Assembly (NCBI RefSeq): GCF_003966125.1
Contig: NZ_RXMA01000019.1
Span: 48,413 to 112,412, forward strand
DNA: 64,000 bases
From: Azospirillum griseum
Lineage (GTDB): Bacteria; Pseudomonadota; Alphaproteobacteria; Azospirillales; Azospirillaceae
Direction: 5' to 3'
The notes beneath the pieces were generated by a model, which saw only the letters and a list, made by a program, of their open reading frames with translations, was not told the origin of the DNA and ran no database searches. Shown here in pieces: positions 31,601 to 41,335 of the stretch (within the stretch, counting starts at the first letter, position 1; each line of letters begins with the position of its first letter). The position numbers were made by a program, and so were the translations under genes.

Positions 31601-31640
31601 GCGAACAGTCCACTCGGTTGATTCCGGGCGGGCTGTTCGC
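31601..31640. terminator. Hairpin between convergent DUF2892 and regA
   Basis: GCGAACAG and CTGTTCGC form an eight-base stem, extendable with CC/GG, around a loop of about 18 bases. It sits in the short convergent gap. There is no strong T run on either strand, so factor-independent termination is only possible. Confidence 0.4.
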
Positions 31641-31659
31641 TTTCGCAAGTCCGGGGGCG

Positions 31660-32256
31660 TCAGCCGCGCGGGGCGTGCTTGTTTAGGATGCGCTGAAGCG
31701 TGCGGCGGTGCATCTTCAGGCGGCGCGCCGTCTCCGACACGTTGCGCTCGCACTGCTCGAACACGCGCTGGATGTGTTCCCAGCGCACGCGGTCGGCGGA
31801 CATCGGGTTTTCCGGCGGCTGGGGCAGGGGGCGGCCATCGGCCAGCAGCGCCGATTCCACCGCGTCGGCGTCGGCGGGCTTGGGCAGGTAATCGACCGCC
31901 CCGGCCTTCACCGCCGCCACCGCCGTGGCGATGTTGCCATAGCCGGTCAGCATGACGATGCGGGCGTCGGGCCGGGCGTCGCGCAGGGCGGACACCACGT
32001 CCAGCCCGCTGCCGTCGGCCAGCCGCAGATCGACCACGGCGAAGGCGGGGGCGGATTCCTGCGCCACCTCGATCCCCAACTGCACGCTGTCCACGGCCAC
32101 CACGTTGAAGCCGCGTTTTTCCATGGCGCGCGCCAGTCGCAGGCGAAAGGGCGCGTCGTCGTCAACGATCAAAAGGCTGCGGGTCACGTCGCCGGTGAAG
32201 GTGAGTTTGACGGTTTCCCCCGACAGCGCGTCGTCGGTTGTCTTGGCGTTCTCCAC
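31660..32256 (-). CDS. regA: Redox response regulator RegA (PrrA/ActR)
   Basis: Global redox response regulator; in photosynthetic and nitrogen-fixing relatives it controls respiration, carbon and nitrogen fixation. The 198-residue protein has a receiver domain (LLIVDDDAPFRLRLARAM; phosphorylated Asp76 in VVDLRLADGSG; Thr in MLTGYGN; KP pair in LPKPAD) and a Fis-type helix-turn-helix at the end (NVSETARRLKMHRRTLQRIL). The linker with several prolines is a RegA trait. The GTG start has GAGG upstream and sits 2 nt past the regB stop. Confidence 0.94.
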   Translation of the reverse strand: MENAKTTDDALSGETVKLTFTGDVTRSLLIVDDDAPFRLRLARAMEKRGFNVVAVDSVQLGIEVAQESAPAFAVVDLRLADGSGLDVVSALRDARPDARIVMLTGYGNIATAVAAVKAGAVDYLPKPADADAVESALLADGRPLPQPPENPMSADRVRWEHIQRVFEQCERNVSETARRLKMHRRTLQRILNKHAPRG

Positions 32257-32258
32257 CG

Positions 32259-33581
32259 TTAATCCTCTTTCTTGCTGTTGATTGATTTCCAGCGTACGGA
32301 AATCCGGGCACCACCGCCCTTGTTGTTTTCGTAACGCACCGTCGCGCCGGTTTTTTCCAGCAGCGTCTGGGCGATGAAGATGCCAAGCCCCATGTGGCTG
32401 GATTGGCTGGAGCGTTCGCCGCGCACCGACAGATACGGCTCGCCGATCCGGCCCAGCAGATGGGCGGGAAAGCCGGGGCCGTCGTCCATCACGGTGACGG
32501 TCACGGTCCGGCCGTCCCAGGCGGCGGCGACCGTCACCCGCTGGCGGGCGAACTGGTGGGCGTTCTGGATGAAGTTGCCGATGCCGTGGATGATCTCCGG
32601 GCTGCGGCGGAACACCGGCTCCTCGGCTTCGCCCACCGGATGGGGATCGACGGCGAAGGCGATGTGACCCAGCCGGTGCGGCGCGGCGGCGGCCTCGATC
32701 AGCGCGGTCAACGGCAGCCGTTCGAACGGGTCGCCGCCGTCGGCCTCCGGCTTGCGCGCCAGATCGGCCAGGATCTCGCGGCAGCGCATCACCTGGCTTT
32801 GCAGCAGGCCGATGTCCTCGGCGTAGGGGCTGTCGGGCGGCAGGTCGTGCGCCAACTCCTTGGCCACCACGGCGATGGTCCCCAGCGGCGATCCCAGCTC
32901 GTGCGCGGCGGCGGCGGCGAGCGCGCCCAGCGACGACAGCCGTTGTTCGCGCGCCAAGGCCACCTGCGAGGCGGCGAGCGCGTCGGCGAAGCGGCGGGCC
33001 TCCGCCGCCACGCGGAAGACGTAGCCCGCGATGAACACCGCCGACACCGACAGCGCCAGCCAGACGCCGAAGGCGTAGAGCGGGGCCATCGAGCGGATCG
33101 GCTCCTCCCACGGCAAGGGGAAGTGCCACAGCGCCAGCGCGGTCAGGCAGTTCAGGTTCAGCCCGGTCAGCAGCACGGTGCTGTAGCGCGACAGGATCGC
33201 GGCACCCACCGTCATCGGGGCCAGCAGCAGGATGCAGAACGGGTTGCTCAGGCCGCCGGTCAGATACAGCAGCAGCGACAGTTGCAGCATGTCGTAACTG
33301 AGATAGAGCGCGGCGTCGCGGTCGGGCAGGCGCAGCCGCCCGCCGCGCTGGGCCATCGCCACCAGATTCAGCAGGACCGACGCGCTGATGGTCGCCAGCA
33401 CCGGACCCAGCGGCAGGGCAAAGCCCAAGACGCCCTGCACAACCCCCACCGTCGCCATCTGTCCCAGGATCGCCACCCAGCGGATGAGGATCAGCGTGCG
33501 CAGGGTGATGCGCCCGTCGGGGTGGGATCCGTAGGTGGGGGGCGACAGCGGGGCCGTCAGGGTGGTGGCAAGCGTGGTCAC
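32259..33581 (-). CDS. regB: Redox sensor histidine kinase RegB (PrrB/ActS)
   Basis: Membrane kinase of the RegB/RegA system. The 440-residue protein has six hydrophobic segments (about 28-190) with the quinone-sensing loop GGLSNPF (109-115). The H-box is AAAHELGSPLGTIAV (His227), the redox cysteine is Cys267 in SQVMRCREIL, and the ATP-binding motifs are NFIQNAHQF and DDGPGFP...MGLGIFIA. All three RegB hallmarks are present, so it should sense both ubiquinone state and thiol oxidation. The GTG start has GAGGAAA 9 nt ahead. It is divergent from an ABC exporter. Confidence 0.94.
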   Translation of the reverse strand: MTTLATTLTAPLSPPTYGSHPDGRITLRTLILIRWVAILGQMATVGVVQGVLGFALPLGPVLATISASVLLNLVAMAQRGGRLRLPDRDAALYLSYDMLQLSLLLYLTGGLSNPFCILLLAPMTVGAAILSRYSTVLLTGLNLNCLTALALWHFPLPWEEPIRSMAPLYAFGVWLALSVSAVFIAGYVFRVAAEARRFADALAASQVALAREQRLSSLGALAAAAAHELGSPLGTIAVVAKELAHDLPPDSPYAEDIGLLQSQVMRCREILADLARKPEADGGDPFERLPLTALIEAAAAPHRLGHIAFAVDPHPVGEAEEPVFRRSPEIIHGIGNFIQNAHQFARQRVTVAAAWDGRTVTVTVMDDGPGFPAHLLGRIGEPYLSVRGERSSQSSHMGLGIFIAQTLLEKTGATVRYENNKGGGARISVRWKSINSKKED

Positions 33582-33698
33582 AGGGGCGTTTCCTCGGTCG
33601 GCCGCGTGAGTCGCGGCGCTGTTTTTGTGCGGGTGTCGGCGTGGCGGCGGCGCTTGCGGCTCTGGCGTTCGCGCCGGGGGCCACCATATTCTGTGCCC

Positions 33699-34517
33699 AT
33701 GACCCAGCGCCCGCCCGATCCATCCGCCGCCGATGCCTCCCCCCTTCGGCCCCCCGCCATTGCGGTCGAGGCACTGACCAAACGGTTCGACACGCCCGGC
33801 GGGGCGGTGACGGCGGTGGATGCGGTGTCCTTTCGGGTGGCGCGCGGCAGCGTCACCGGGTTGTTGGGCGGCAACGGGGCCGGAAAGACGACGACCATCT
33901 CCATGCTGCTGGGGGTGTTGCTGCCGACGGCGGGACGGGTGGAAATTCTGGGCGTGGACATGGCGCGCCATCGGCATGCCGTGCTTGCGCGCATGAACTT
34001 CTCCTCCCCCTACGTCGAGTTGCCCCATCGATTGACGGTGCAGGAGAACCTTACCGTTTATGGGCACCTCTACGGTTTGACCTGCGTCAAAAAGCGCGTC
34101 CGCGATCTGGCCGATCAGCTTGACCTTGCGCGTTTTCTCAATCGTCCGTCGGGCGGTCTGTCCGCCGGGCAGAAAACACGGGTGGCCCTGGCCAAGGCGC
34201 TGCTGAACGAGCCGGAGGTGCTGTTGCTGGACGAACCCACGGCCTCGCTCGACCCCGACACGGCGGATTGGATCCGCCGCTATCTGGAGGCGTACCGCGC
34301 CCGCACCGGGGCCACCATCCTGCTCGCCTCCCACAACATGCCGGAGGTCGAACGGCTGTGCGACGATGTGCTGGTGATGCGGCGGGGCCGGGTGGTCGAC
34401 CAGGGCGCGCCGTCCGACCTGCTCGCCCGCTACGGCCGCGCCACGCTGGAGGAGGTGTTCCTGGACATCGCGCGGGCTGAAACCCCCATGACGGAGCGGG
34501 CGAATGCGGCGGACTGA
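33699..34517 (+). CDS. ABC-2-type exporter ATP-binding protein
   Basis: A 272-residue ABC ATPase with Walker A GLLGGNGAGKTT (Lys63), the Q-loop region, signature LSAGQKTRVALAKAL, Walker B VLLLDEPTASLDPD and switch His in LLASHNMPEVERL. The C-terminal part ending in TLEEVFLDIARAE is typical of the drug/antibiotic or lipo-oligosaccharide (NodI-like) exporter subfamily. Its stop overlaps the permease start by 14 nt, so the two work as one transporter. The substrate is unknown. Confidence 0.93.
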   Translation: MTQRPPDPSAADASPLRPPAIAVEALTKRFDTPGGAVTAVDAVSFRVARGSVTGLLGGNGAGKTTTISMLLGVLLPTAGRVEILGVDMARHRHAVLARMNFSSPYVELPHRLTVQENLTVYGHLYGLTCVKKRVRDLADQLDLARFLNRPSGGLSAGQKTRVALAKALLNEPEVLLLDEPTASLDPDTADWIRRYLEAYRARTGATILLASHNMPEVERLCDDVLVMRRGRVVDQGAPSDLLARYGRATLEEVFLDIARAETPMTERANAAD

Positions 34518-35328
34518 CGTGGTGGCTTCCCCCGCCTTCTCCCCGCGCCGGGTCGGCGCGATGGTGTTGCGCTATTGGTATCTTCTGCGCGGATCCTGGC
34601 CGCGCCTGCTGGAGCTGGCCTATTGGCCGACCGTGCAGATGATCCTGTGGGGCTACATCAACCAGTTCATGGCGACGTCGAGCGGTTGGGTGGCCCAGGG
34701 CGGCGGCGTGCTGGTCAGCGCGGTTTTGCTGTGGGACGTGCTGTTTCGCGGGCAGTTGGGGGTGTCGATCTCGTTTCTGGAGGAAATGTGGTCGCGCAAT
34801 CTGGGCCATCTGTTCGTCAGCCCGTTGCGCCCCGGCGAATGGCTGCTGTCGCTGATGGCGATGAGCCTGCTGCGCACCCTGCTGGGGGTGATCCCCGCCG
34901 CCCTGCTGGCGCTGCCCTTTTTCGGCTATTCGGTGTTCGGGCTGGGGCTGCCGCTGCTGCTGTTCTTCGCCAACCTGATCCTGATGGGCTGGTCGCTGGG
35001 GCTGGTCATCATCGCCCTGATCCTGCGCTATGGCATGGGGGCGGAGGGGCTGGCCTGGATCGTCACCTTCATGCTGGCCCCGGTCAGCGCCGTCTATTAC
35101 CCGGTGGCGGTCCTGCCCGGCTGGTTGCAGGCGGTGGCGTGGGCGCTGCCGTCCGCCCATGTGTTCGAAGGGCTGCGGGCGGTGGTCTATGACGGGGCGA
35201 TGCGCTGGGATCATCTGGCCTGGGCCGTCGGGCTGAACGCGCTCTATATGGCGGTGGCGGTCGGGGTGTTTCTGTACGGTTTCCACCGGGCGCGGGTGCG
35301 CGGGGCGCTGTTGCAGACCGGGGAGTGA
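34504..35328 (+). CDS. ABC-2-type exporter permease
   Basis: A 274-residue inner-membrane protein with six hydrophobic segments. The ABC-2 pattern includes the amphipathic start WPRLLELAYWPTVQMILWG, the coupling region LEEMWSRNLGHLFVSPLRP and the late motif SAVYYPVAVLPGWLQAVAWALP with the conserved YYP. It pairs with the overlapping ATPase gene upstream. The pair resembles NodIJ-type and daunorubicin-type exporters. The substrate cannot be assigned from sequence. Confidence 0.92.
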   Translation: MRRTDVVASPAFSPRRVGAMVLRYWYLLRGSWPRLLELAYWPTVQMILWGYINQFMATSSGWVAQGGGVLVSAVLLWDVLFRGQLGVSISFLEEMWSRNLGHLFVSPLRPGEWLLSLMAMSLLRTLLGVIPAALLALPFFGYSVFGLGLPLLLFFANLILMGWSLGLVIIALILRYGMGAEGLAWIVTFMLAPVSAVYYPVAVLPGWLQAVAWALPSAHVFEGLRAVVYDGAMRWDHLAWAVGLNALYMAVAVGVFLYGFHRARVRGALLQTGE

Positions 35329-35456
35329 TGGAGCGGGGAGCGCCTGCCCGAACGGCTCGCCAGCGGCGGGGCGACCGTGGTAAGCAGGGCGCGCCCGGCG
35401 CGCCGTGTGTGTCCTGATCGCCGCGCCCGTCTTTTTGTTGTGGAGCTTGCGCCGCC

Positions 35457-36581
35457 ATGAACATCGCCGAGATCGCCGCCGCGTTGGGTGCCCAGGTTGA
35501 GGGCGACGCCACCCTCGTGATCCGGCGCGCCGTCCATCCGTCGGAGGCCGAGGGGCCGGAGGATCTGGCGCTGGCCATGGACAAGGATCTGCTGGCGCTG
35601 CTGCCCGGCAGCCGGGCGCGCGCCGCCGTGGTGGCCGAAGGGGCGGAGGTGCCGGAGGGGCTGGCCGCGCGCATCATCGTCAAGCGGCCGCGCTACGCCA
35701 TGGCCGGTTTGCTCGACCTGTTCGAACGCCCGGTCCACGCAGAGGCGGGTGTCCACCCGCAGGCATACGTCGCGCCGGATGCGGAGATCGCCGATGGCGT
35801 GTCGATCGCGCCCTTTGCCTATGTCGGGCCGCGCGCGCGGATCGGGGCGGGGGTGGTCATCCTGCCGCACGTCACCGTCGGGGCCGACGCGGTGATCGGT
35901 GCGGGCAGCCTGCTGCACCCCGGCGCGCGGATCGGCGAACGGGTGGTGCTGGGCGAACGCTGCATCATCCACCCCAACGCGGCGGTCGGCAACGACGGCT
36001 TCAGCTTTGTCACGCCCGAGCCGGGCAGCGTCGAATCGGCCAAGACCACCGGGCGCGTGGTCGGCACCAACGTGCTGATCCGCCGGGTCAACTCCATCGG
36101 CACCGTGATTTTGGGCGACGATGTGGAGATCGGGGCCGGGGCGACCATCGACCGGGGAACCGTCACCGCCACCCGCATCGGCAGCGGGACCAAGATCGAC
36201 AACCTCGTGCAGATCGGCCACAACGTGCAGATCGGAACCAACTGCATGCTGTGCGGCCATGTCGGTGTCGCGGGCAGCACGATCATCGGCGACCGCGTGG
36301 TGCTGGCGGGCAAGGTCGGGGTGGCCGACCATGTGAAGATCGGCAACGACGCGGTGGTCGCGGCCAATTCCGGCGTCGGCACCGACATCCCGGCCAAAGA
36401 GGTCTATATGGGCTACCCCGCCGTGCCGCGCGCCCGCGCGTTCGAGCAGTACAAGGGGTTGGCCCGGCTCAAGCGCCTGTTCGCCGACGTGGCGGAGCTG
36501 AAGGCCCGCTTGCGCGCCAGCGACGCCCCCGCCACCCCGTCAACGGACGGCCCGGGTGCCGATCAGCCCGAACGCGGCTGA
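35457..36581 (+). CDS. lpxD: UDP-3-O-acylglucosamine N-acyltransferase LpxD
   Basis: Third step of lipid A synthesis: transfer of a hydroxyacyl chain from acyl-carrier protein to UDP-3-O-acylglucosamine. The 374-residue protein has the N-terminal uridine-binding domain (to about 105) and then a left-handed beta helix of hexapeptide repeats. Key blocks are NAAVGNDGFSFV, GDDVEIGAGATIDRGT, and NLVQIGHNVQIG, with the catalytic-type His. It is about 30 residues longer than E. coli LpxD through a charged C-terminal tail. It is not flanked by bamA, fabZ or lpxA, its usual neighbours, so it may be a detached or second copy. Confidence 0.93.
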   Translation: MNIAEIAAALGAQVEGDATLVIRRAVHPSEAEGPEDLALAMDKDLLALLPGSRARAAVVAEGAEVPEGLAARIIVKRPRYAMAGLLDLFERPVHAEAGVHPQAYVAPDAEIADGVSIAPFAYVGPRARIGAGVVILPHVTVGADAVIGAGSLLHPGARIGERVVLGERCIIHPNAAVGNDGFSFVTPEPGSVESAKTTGRVVGTNVLIRRVNSIGTVILGDDVEIGAGATIDRGTVTATRIGSGTKIDNLVQIGHNVQIGTNCMLCGHVGVAGSTIIGDRVVLAGKVGVADHVKIGNDAVVAANSGVGTDIPAKEVYMGYPAVPRARAFEQYKGLARLKRLFADVAELKARLRASDAPATPSTDGPGADQPERG

Positions 36582-36628
36582 TCCGCCGCCATCCCTCATT
36601 TGCGACACCAGACACAGCGTTTGATCCG

Positions 36629-37399
36629 ATGACCTCCGGCCAAAACCCCACCCTGCCGTCCGTTCTGGGCGGCCCGTCCGTCATTCTGGTCCAGCCCCAG
36701 ATGGGCGAGAACATCGGGGCCTGCGCCCGCGCGATGCTGAATTGCGGCCTGACCGATCTGCGTCTGGTCCGCCCGCGCGACGGCTGGCCGAACGAGAAGG
36801 CGCGGGCCAGCGCCTCCGGGGCCGATCTGGTCATCGACAACGTCCGGCTTTACGACAGCACGGCCGAGGCGGTGGCCGATCTGGAGGTGGTGTTCGCCAC
36901 CACCGTGCGCACCCGCGACATGATCCAGCGCTTCGTCACCCCGCGCGTGGCGGCGGAGGAGATGCGGGCGCGCTACAGCGCCGGGCAGCGGGTGGGCGTG
37001 CTGTTCGGGCCGGAGCGCACCGGGCTGGTGAACGACGATCTGACCTTGGCCCAGACCCTCATCACCGTGCCGCTCAACCCGTCCTTCGCCTCGCTCAATC
37101 TGGCCCAAGCGGTTCTGCTGATCGGCTATGAGTGGTTCCAGACCGGCGATCTGCCGCCCGACCGCTTCGTCCATTTCGGCGCGACCCGCCCGGCGACCAA
37201 GGGCGAACTGGTCAATTTCTTCGAGCATCTGGAAGGCGCTCTGGACCGCACCGGCTTTTTCACCAGCCCGGAAAAACGCCCGTCGATGGTCCGCACCCTG
37301 CGCAACGCGCTGGAGCGCATGGAGATGACGGAGCAGGAGGTCCGCACCTTCCACGGCGTCATCGCCGCGCTGACCGGCAAGCGCAAGGGCGACGCCTGA
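36629..37399 (+). CDS. trmJ: SPOUT-class tRNA/rRNA methyltransferase (TrmJ-like)
   Basis: A 256-residue SAM-dependent 2'-O-methyltransferase of the SpoU/TrmH fold. Motifs: VILVQPQMGENIGACARAMLN (motif 1, with the conserved NxGxxxR-type pattern), VLFGPERTGLVNDDL (motif 2) and TVPLNPSFASLNLAQAVLLIGYEW (motif 3, read in parts). TrmJ modifies position 32 of tRNAs; the C-terminal extension (about 90 residues, helical) fits TrmJ rather than TrmH. The ATG is 47 nt after the lpxD stop. The exact target is inferred from subfamily features. Confidence 0.87.
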   Translation: MTSGQNPTLPSVLGGPSVILVQPQMGENIGACARAMLNCGLTDLRLVRPRDGWPNEKARASASGADLVIDNVRLYDSTAEAVADLEVVFATTVRTRDMIQRFVTPRVAAEEMRARYSAGQRVGVLFGPERTGLVNDDLTLAQTLITVPLNPSFASLNLAQAVLLIGYEWFQTGDLPPDRFVHFGATRPATKGELVNFFEHLEGALDRTGFFTSPEKRPSMVRTLRNALERMEMTEQEVRTFHGVIAALTGKRKGDA

Positions 37400-37517
37400 G
37401 CGCGTCCGACCGCCGGAACGGTTGGTTGGGGTCGGGATCATCCCACTTGCCGTTGCGGTGCGCCGACGCTCATACTTTGCGGCATGGGCGCGGCGTGGGG
37501 GCCGACCGACGGCGGCG

Positions 37518-40500
37518 ATGATGAGCGAGAGCATGACAGTGACCAAGCCGACGCCCGTGTCCCGCTCCCGGTCCCATCGGCTGCTGTTGATCGCCCTGGT
37601 GCTGATTGTGGCGCTGGGCGTGGCGCTGCGGGTTTACCACACCTGGACCGATCACGAGGACACCCTGCGCCACGCCGAAGAGCGGGTGCAGAACGCCGCG
37701 CGGGTGGTGCAGGAGCATCTGCGCCGCACGGTGGCCACCGGCGATCTGGCTCTGGTCCGCATCATCGAGCAGATCGGTCGGTACGGGCTGGAGGGGTTGC
37801 CCGGCAACCGCCCGATGTGGCAATCGATGAGCCAGATGGTCGACAATCTGCCGGAGATCTCGGCGGCCTGGGTTTACGCCCCCGATGGCCGGACCCTGCT
37901 GACCACCCGGGGCTTTCCCGCGCCAGCCTTCAACGCGTCGGATCGCGGCTTTTTCCCGCTTCACGCCAACGGAACCGAGTTCCAGGTTGGGGAACGGATC
38001 GTCGGGCCGATCACCGGCCAGGACTCCTTCGTCATCACCCGGCGGGTGCCGGACAAGGGGCCGCTTCAGGCGGTGGTGCAGGCGAACGTCGATCTGGATT
38101 ATTACCAGCAATTGTTCGACAGCCTGGAACTGGGCGCAGGGGCGACCATCGCGGTGTTCCGCACCGATGGAAAGCCGGTGCTGCGCGTTCCGGCGGCGGA
38201 GGCGTTGGTGGGGGAGGATGTGCGGGAGGCGCTGCGCCGCGCCATCTACTCCGCCTCGGAAACCTTTGAAATCGCCGCCCCGACGTCAGGCGGCACGCGC
38301 ATCGTCTCCTTCCAGCGCGTGACCAATCTGCCGCTGATCGTTCTGGTCGGCGTGTCCAAAGCGGCGGAGATGGCGGTGTGGGAGGAGCGCGCGGTGCGCG
38401 GCGGTCTCTTCCTGGCGCTGGCGGTGTTCTGCTGCGCCGGTCTGGCCTTTGCCGCCGCCCGCAGCCTGACGCGCGAGGACGCCGGTCAACGGCGGCTGGC
38501 GGACGCCAACACCGACCTGGACCGCACCGCCAACCGTCTGGCGGAGGCCAACCGGGCGTTCGCCAACGCCAATCGGCGGATGAACCTGATCCTGCATTCG
38601 GCCTCCGACAGCATTTGCGGTGTGGACCGCAACGGCATCGTCACCTTTGCCAACCCGGCGGCTTCGGTGCTGACCGGGTATTCGAACGAGGAGCTGCTGG
38701 GCCGCAACCTGCACGCCCTCATCCACCACACCCGCGCGGATGGAACCCCGTACCCGTTTATGGAATGTCCGGTGATGGCGGTGTTGCAGACCGGCGAGAT
38801 CCGTCGGGGCCTGGAAGACACCTATTGGACCAAGGACGGCAACGCCGTGGCGGTGGAATACACCGCCTCGCCGATGCTGGAGGATGGCCGGGTCGAGGGG
38901 GCGGTTCTGGTGTTCCACGAGATCGCCGAACGCAAGCGCGCCGAAGCGGCGATGACGAGCGCCCGTGTGGCCGCCGAAACCGCCAACCGGGCCAAAACCG
39001 AATTTCTGGCCAACATGAGCCACGAAATCCGCACACCGATGAACGCCATCCTGGGCCTGACCCATCTGTTGCAGCAGACCGCGCTGTCGGACCGGCAGGC
39101 CGATTACCTGCGCAAGGTGCGGGTGTCGGCGCAATCGCTGCTGGGCATCCTGAACGACATCCTGGATTTCTCGAAGGTCGAGGCCGGGCGGATCGAGCTG
39201 GAAAGCGTCGATTTCCGCCTGGACGATCTGTTGCAGAATCTGGGCGTCATCATCGGGGCCGCCGCGCAGGACAAGGACATCGAGGTGCTGTTTTCGGTGG
39301 CCCCCGACGTGCCGTTGAGCCTGATCGGCGATCCGTTGCGGTTGCAGCAGGTGCTGATCAATCTGGCGGGCAACGCCATCAAATTCACCGACCGGGGCGA
39401 GGTGGTGGTGGCGGTCAAGCGGCGGGCCGACACGGACGACGGGGTGATCCTGTCCTTTTCCGTGCGCGACAGCGGCATTGGCATTTCCGCTGAGCAGAAG
39501 GAGCGGCTGTTCCAGGCCTTCAGCCAGGGCGACGCCTCCACCACCCGCCGCTTTGGCGGCACCGGGCTGGGGCTGGCCATCTGCGCCCGGCTGGTCGGGC
39601 TGATGGGCGGACGCATGGATGTGGACAGCGTGGTGGGGCGGGGCAGCGATTTCCATTTCGAGGCCCGCTTCGGCGTTCGGCGCGAGGCGCTGCCGTCGCG
39701 AACCGTTGCGCGGTCGGTTCCGCGCGATCTGTCGGTGCTGGTGGTGGACGACCACCCGACCGCGCGCGCGGTGCTGGCCGAGATCGCTGGAACCTTTGGC
39801 TGGGCGGCGACCGCCTGCGCCAACGGGCGCGAGGCGCTGGACGAGATCGAACGCGCCACCCGGTCGGGCCATCCGTACGATCTGGTCCTGATGGATTGGA
39901 AGATGCCGGAGATGGACGGGCTGGAGGCCGCCCGCCGTGTCCGCGCCGATGATCCCACCGGCGCGCCCATCATCATCGTCATCAGCGGCTATGGGCGCGA
40001 GCGGGTCGGCACGCAATTCGAGGAGATCGGCGTGGCGGGGTTCCTGGTGAAGCCGGTCACGGCCTCCACCCTGCTGGACGCGGTGACGGTGGCCTACGCC
40101 CGGCAGGAAGGCCGGGGCGAAGGGAGCGCCCCATCCGCCGACCGGGCGGTCGGGGCCACCGCCGACACCGCGACCACTGTCACCGAGGCGGCGGAATGGT
40201 CGGCCCGCCGGGTGCTGCGGGGGCGTCGCCTGCTGCTGGCGGAGGACAACGGCATCAGCCGTGACGTTGCGCGCGAGATCCTGGAGCGCGCGGGCGCGCG
40301 CGTGGAAACCGCCGAGGATGGTCGGCACGCCCTGGCCTTGCTGCGCAACAACCCCCAGGGGTTCGACGCGGTGCTGATGGACGTCCACATGCCGGACATG
40401 AACGGATTCGAAGCGACGGCCGCGATGCGCAGCTTTCCCGGTGGCGACCGCCTGCCGATCATCGCCATGACCGCCAGCGCGTTGCCCGCCGACCGCCAAC

Positions 40501-41327
40501 GCTGCCTGGATCACGGCATGAGCGACCATGTGCCCAAGCCGTTCGACATCGAACAGCTTTTCACGGTGCTGACGCGCTGGATCGGTCCGCCGTTGCGGGC
40601 GGAGCCGGGGCCCGGGTGGGACGCGGCACCGCCGCCCGCGCGACCCGGTCGGCCGTCATTGGCAGCGTCCCCCTCTCCATCGCCGGCCCCAAACCCCGAC
40701 GCCTTGCCCGATGCCTTGCCGGGGTTGGATGTGGTCGACGCCCTCAGCCGCTTTGATGGCGACGTCGCCCTGCTGCGCCGCTTCGTCGAGAGTTTTGCGA
40801 AAACCTACAGCGGCGCGGTGGAGGAGATCGCGGCGGCGCTGGAGCGGGGCGATTTGCCGCGCGCCAAGGCGTTGGGGCACGAGTTGAAAAGTCTGGCGGG
40901 CAACATCGGCGCGCGCACCCTGTCAGCGGCGGCGGATGCGGTGCAGATCGCCGCCCATGTGGGCAGCGCCGACGGGGTTGCGGCGCAGATCCCCACCATG
41001 CGGGTGGAAATGGCCGCCGTTCTGGACTCCGCCCGGCGTCTGGAGCGCGCCGGGGCCGCCGCCGTGCCACCGCCCTCGGCGGTGTCGTCGTCCGATGATG
41101 TTGCCCGTCTGGAAAGGGAGTTGGCGCAATTTGTCAGATTGTTGCAAGACAGTAACTTCGCAGCGGCGGAGGAGTTCGCTATACTCGCACCGCTGTTGAC
41201 GCCGGTGGTCGAGTCTTCCGCCATGAAGAGCCTGACCGCCGCCATCGACAGTTTGGACTTTCCAAGGGCGCTTGGCATCGTGCAGCGGATTGCGCGAGAG
41301 TTGGGTGTCTCCCTGCCCACGGTTTGA
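37518..41327 (+). CDS. Hybrid histidine kinase with Cache, PAS, two receiver and Hpt domains
   Basis: A 1269-residue membrane phosphorelay protein holding all steps in one chain. Order: membrane helix near 20-40; extracytoplasmic Cache-type sensor (about 50-290); second helix (LALAVFCCAGLAFA); PAS domain (about 350-470); kinase with His502 in NMSHEIRTPMN and an ATPase with NAIKFTD and GTGLGLAICARLVG. Receiver 1 has Asp793 (LMDWKMPEMDG) and receiver 2 Asp955 (LMDVHMPDMNG). A C-terminal Hpt has His1121 in LGHELKSLAGN. It lies 8 nt from a diguanylate cyclase response regulator, its probable partner. The start is uncertain among ATGs at 37518, 37521 and 37533. The ligand is unknown. Confidence 0.92.
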   Translation: MMSESMTVTKPTPVSRSRSHRLLLIALVLIVALGVALRVYHTWTDHEDTLRHAEERVQNAARVVQEHLRRTVATGDLALVRIIEQIGRYGLEGLPGNRPMWQSMSQMVDNLPEISAAWVYAPDGRTLLTTRGFPAPAFNASDRGFFPLHANGTEFQVGERIVGPITGQDSFVITRRVPDKGPLQAVVQANVDLDYYQQLFDSLELGAGATIAVFRTDGKPVLRVPAAEALVGEDVREALRRAIYSASETFEIAAPTSGGTRIVSFQRVTNLPLIVLVGVSKAAEMAVWEERAVRGGLFLALAVFCCAGLAFAAARSLTREDAGQRRLADANTDLDRTANRLAEANRAFANANRRMNLILHSASDSICGVDRNGIVTFANPAASVLTGYSNEELLGRNLHALIHHTRADGTPYPFMECPVMAVLQTGEIRRGLEDTYWTKDGNAVAVEYTASPMLEDGRVEGAVLVFHEIAERKRAEAAMTSARVAAETANRAKTEFLANMSHEIRTPMNAILGLTHLLQQTALSDRQADYLRKVRVSAQSLLGILNDILDFSKVEAGRIELESVDFRLDDLLQNLGVIIGAAAQDKDIEVLFSVAPDVPLSLIGDPLRLQQVLINLAGNAIKFTDRGEVVVAVKRRADTDDGVILSFSVRDSGIGISAEQKERLFQAFSQGDASTTRRFGGTGLGLAICARLVGLMGGRMDVDSVVGRGSDFHFEARFGVRREALPSRTVARSVPRDLSVLVVDDHPTARAVLAEIAGTFGWAATACANGREALDEIERATRSGHPYDLVLMDWKMPEMDGLEAARRVRADDPTGAPIIIVISGYGRERVGTQFEEIGVAGFLVKPVTASTLLDAVTVAYARQEGRGEGSAPSADRAVGATADTATTVTEAAEWSARRVLRGRRLLLAEDNGISRDVAREILERAGARVETAEDGRHALALLRNNPQGFDAVLMDVHMPDMNGFEATAAMRSFPGGDRLPIIAMTASALPADRQRCLDHGMSDHVPKPFDIEQLFTVLTRWIGPPLRAEPGPGWDAAPPPARPGRPSLAASPSPSPAPNPDALPDALPGLDVVDALSRFDGDVALLRRFVESFAKTYSGAVEEIAAALERGDLPRAKALGHELKSLAGNIGARTLSAAADAVQIAAHVGSADGVAAQIPTMRVEMAAVLDSARRLERAGAAAVPPPSAVSSSDDVARLERELAQFVRLLQDSNFAAAEEFAILAPLLTPVVESSAMKSLTAAIDSLDFPRALGIVQRIARELGVSLPTV

Positions 41328-41335
41328 CACCGCCC

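Noticed and set aside
33582..33698. RegA-binding sites in the regB / ABC-exporter intergenic region
   Set aside because: Some GCGGC and GTCGC strings occur, but in such G+C-rich DNA they are expected by chance and do not form the paired consensus.
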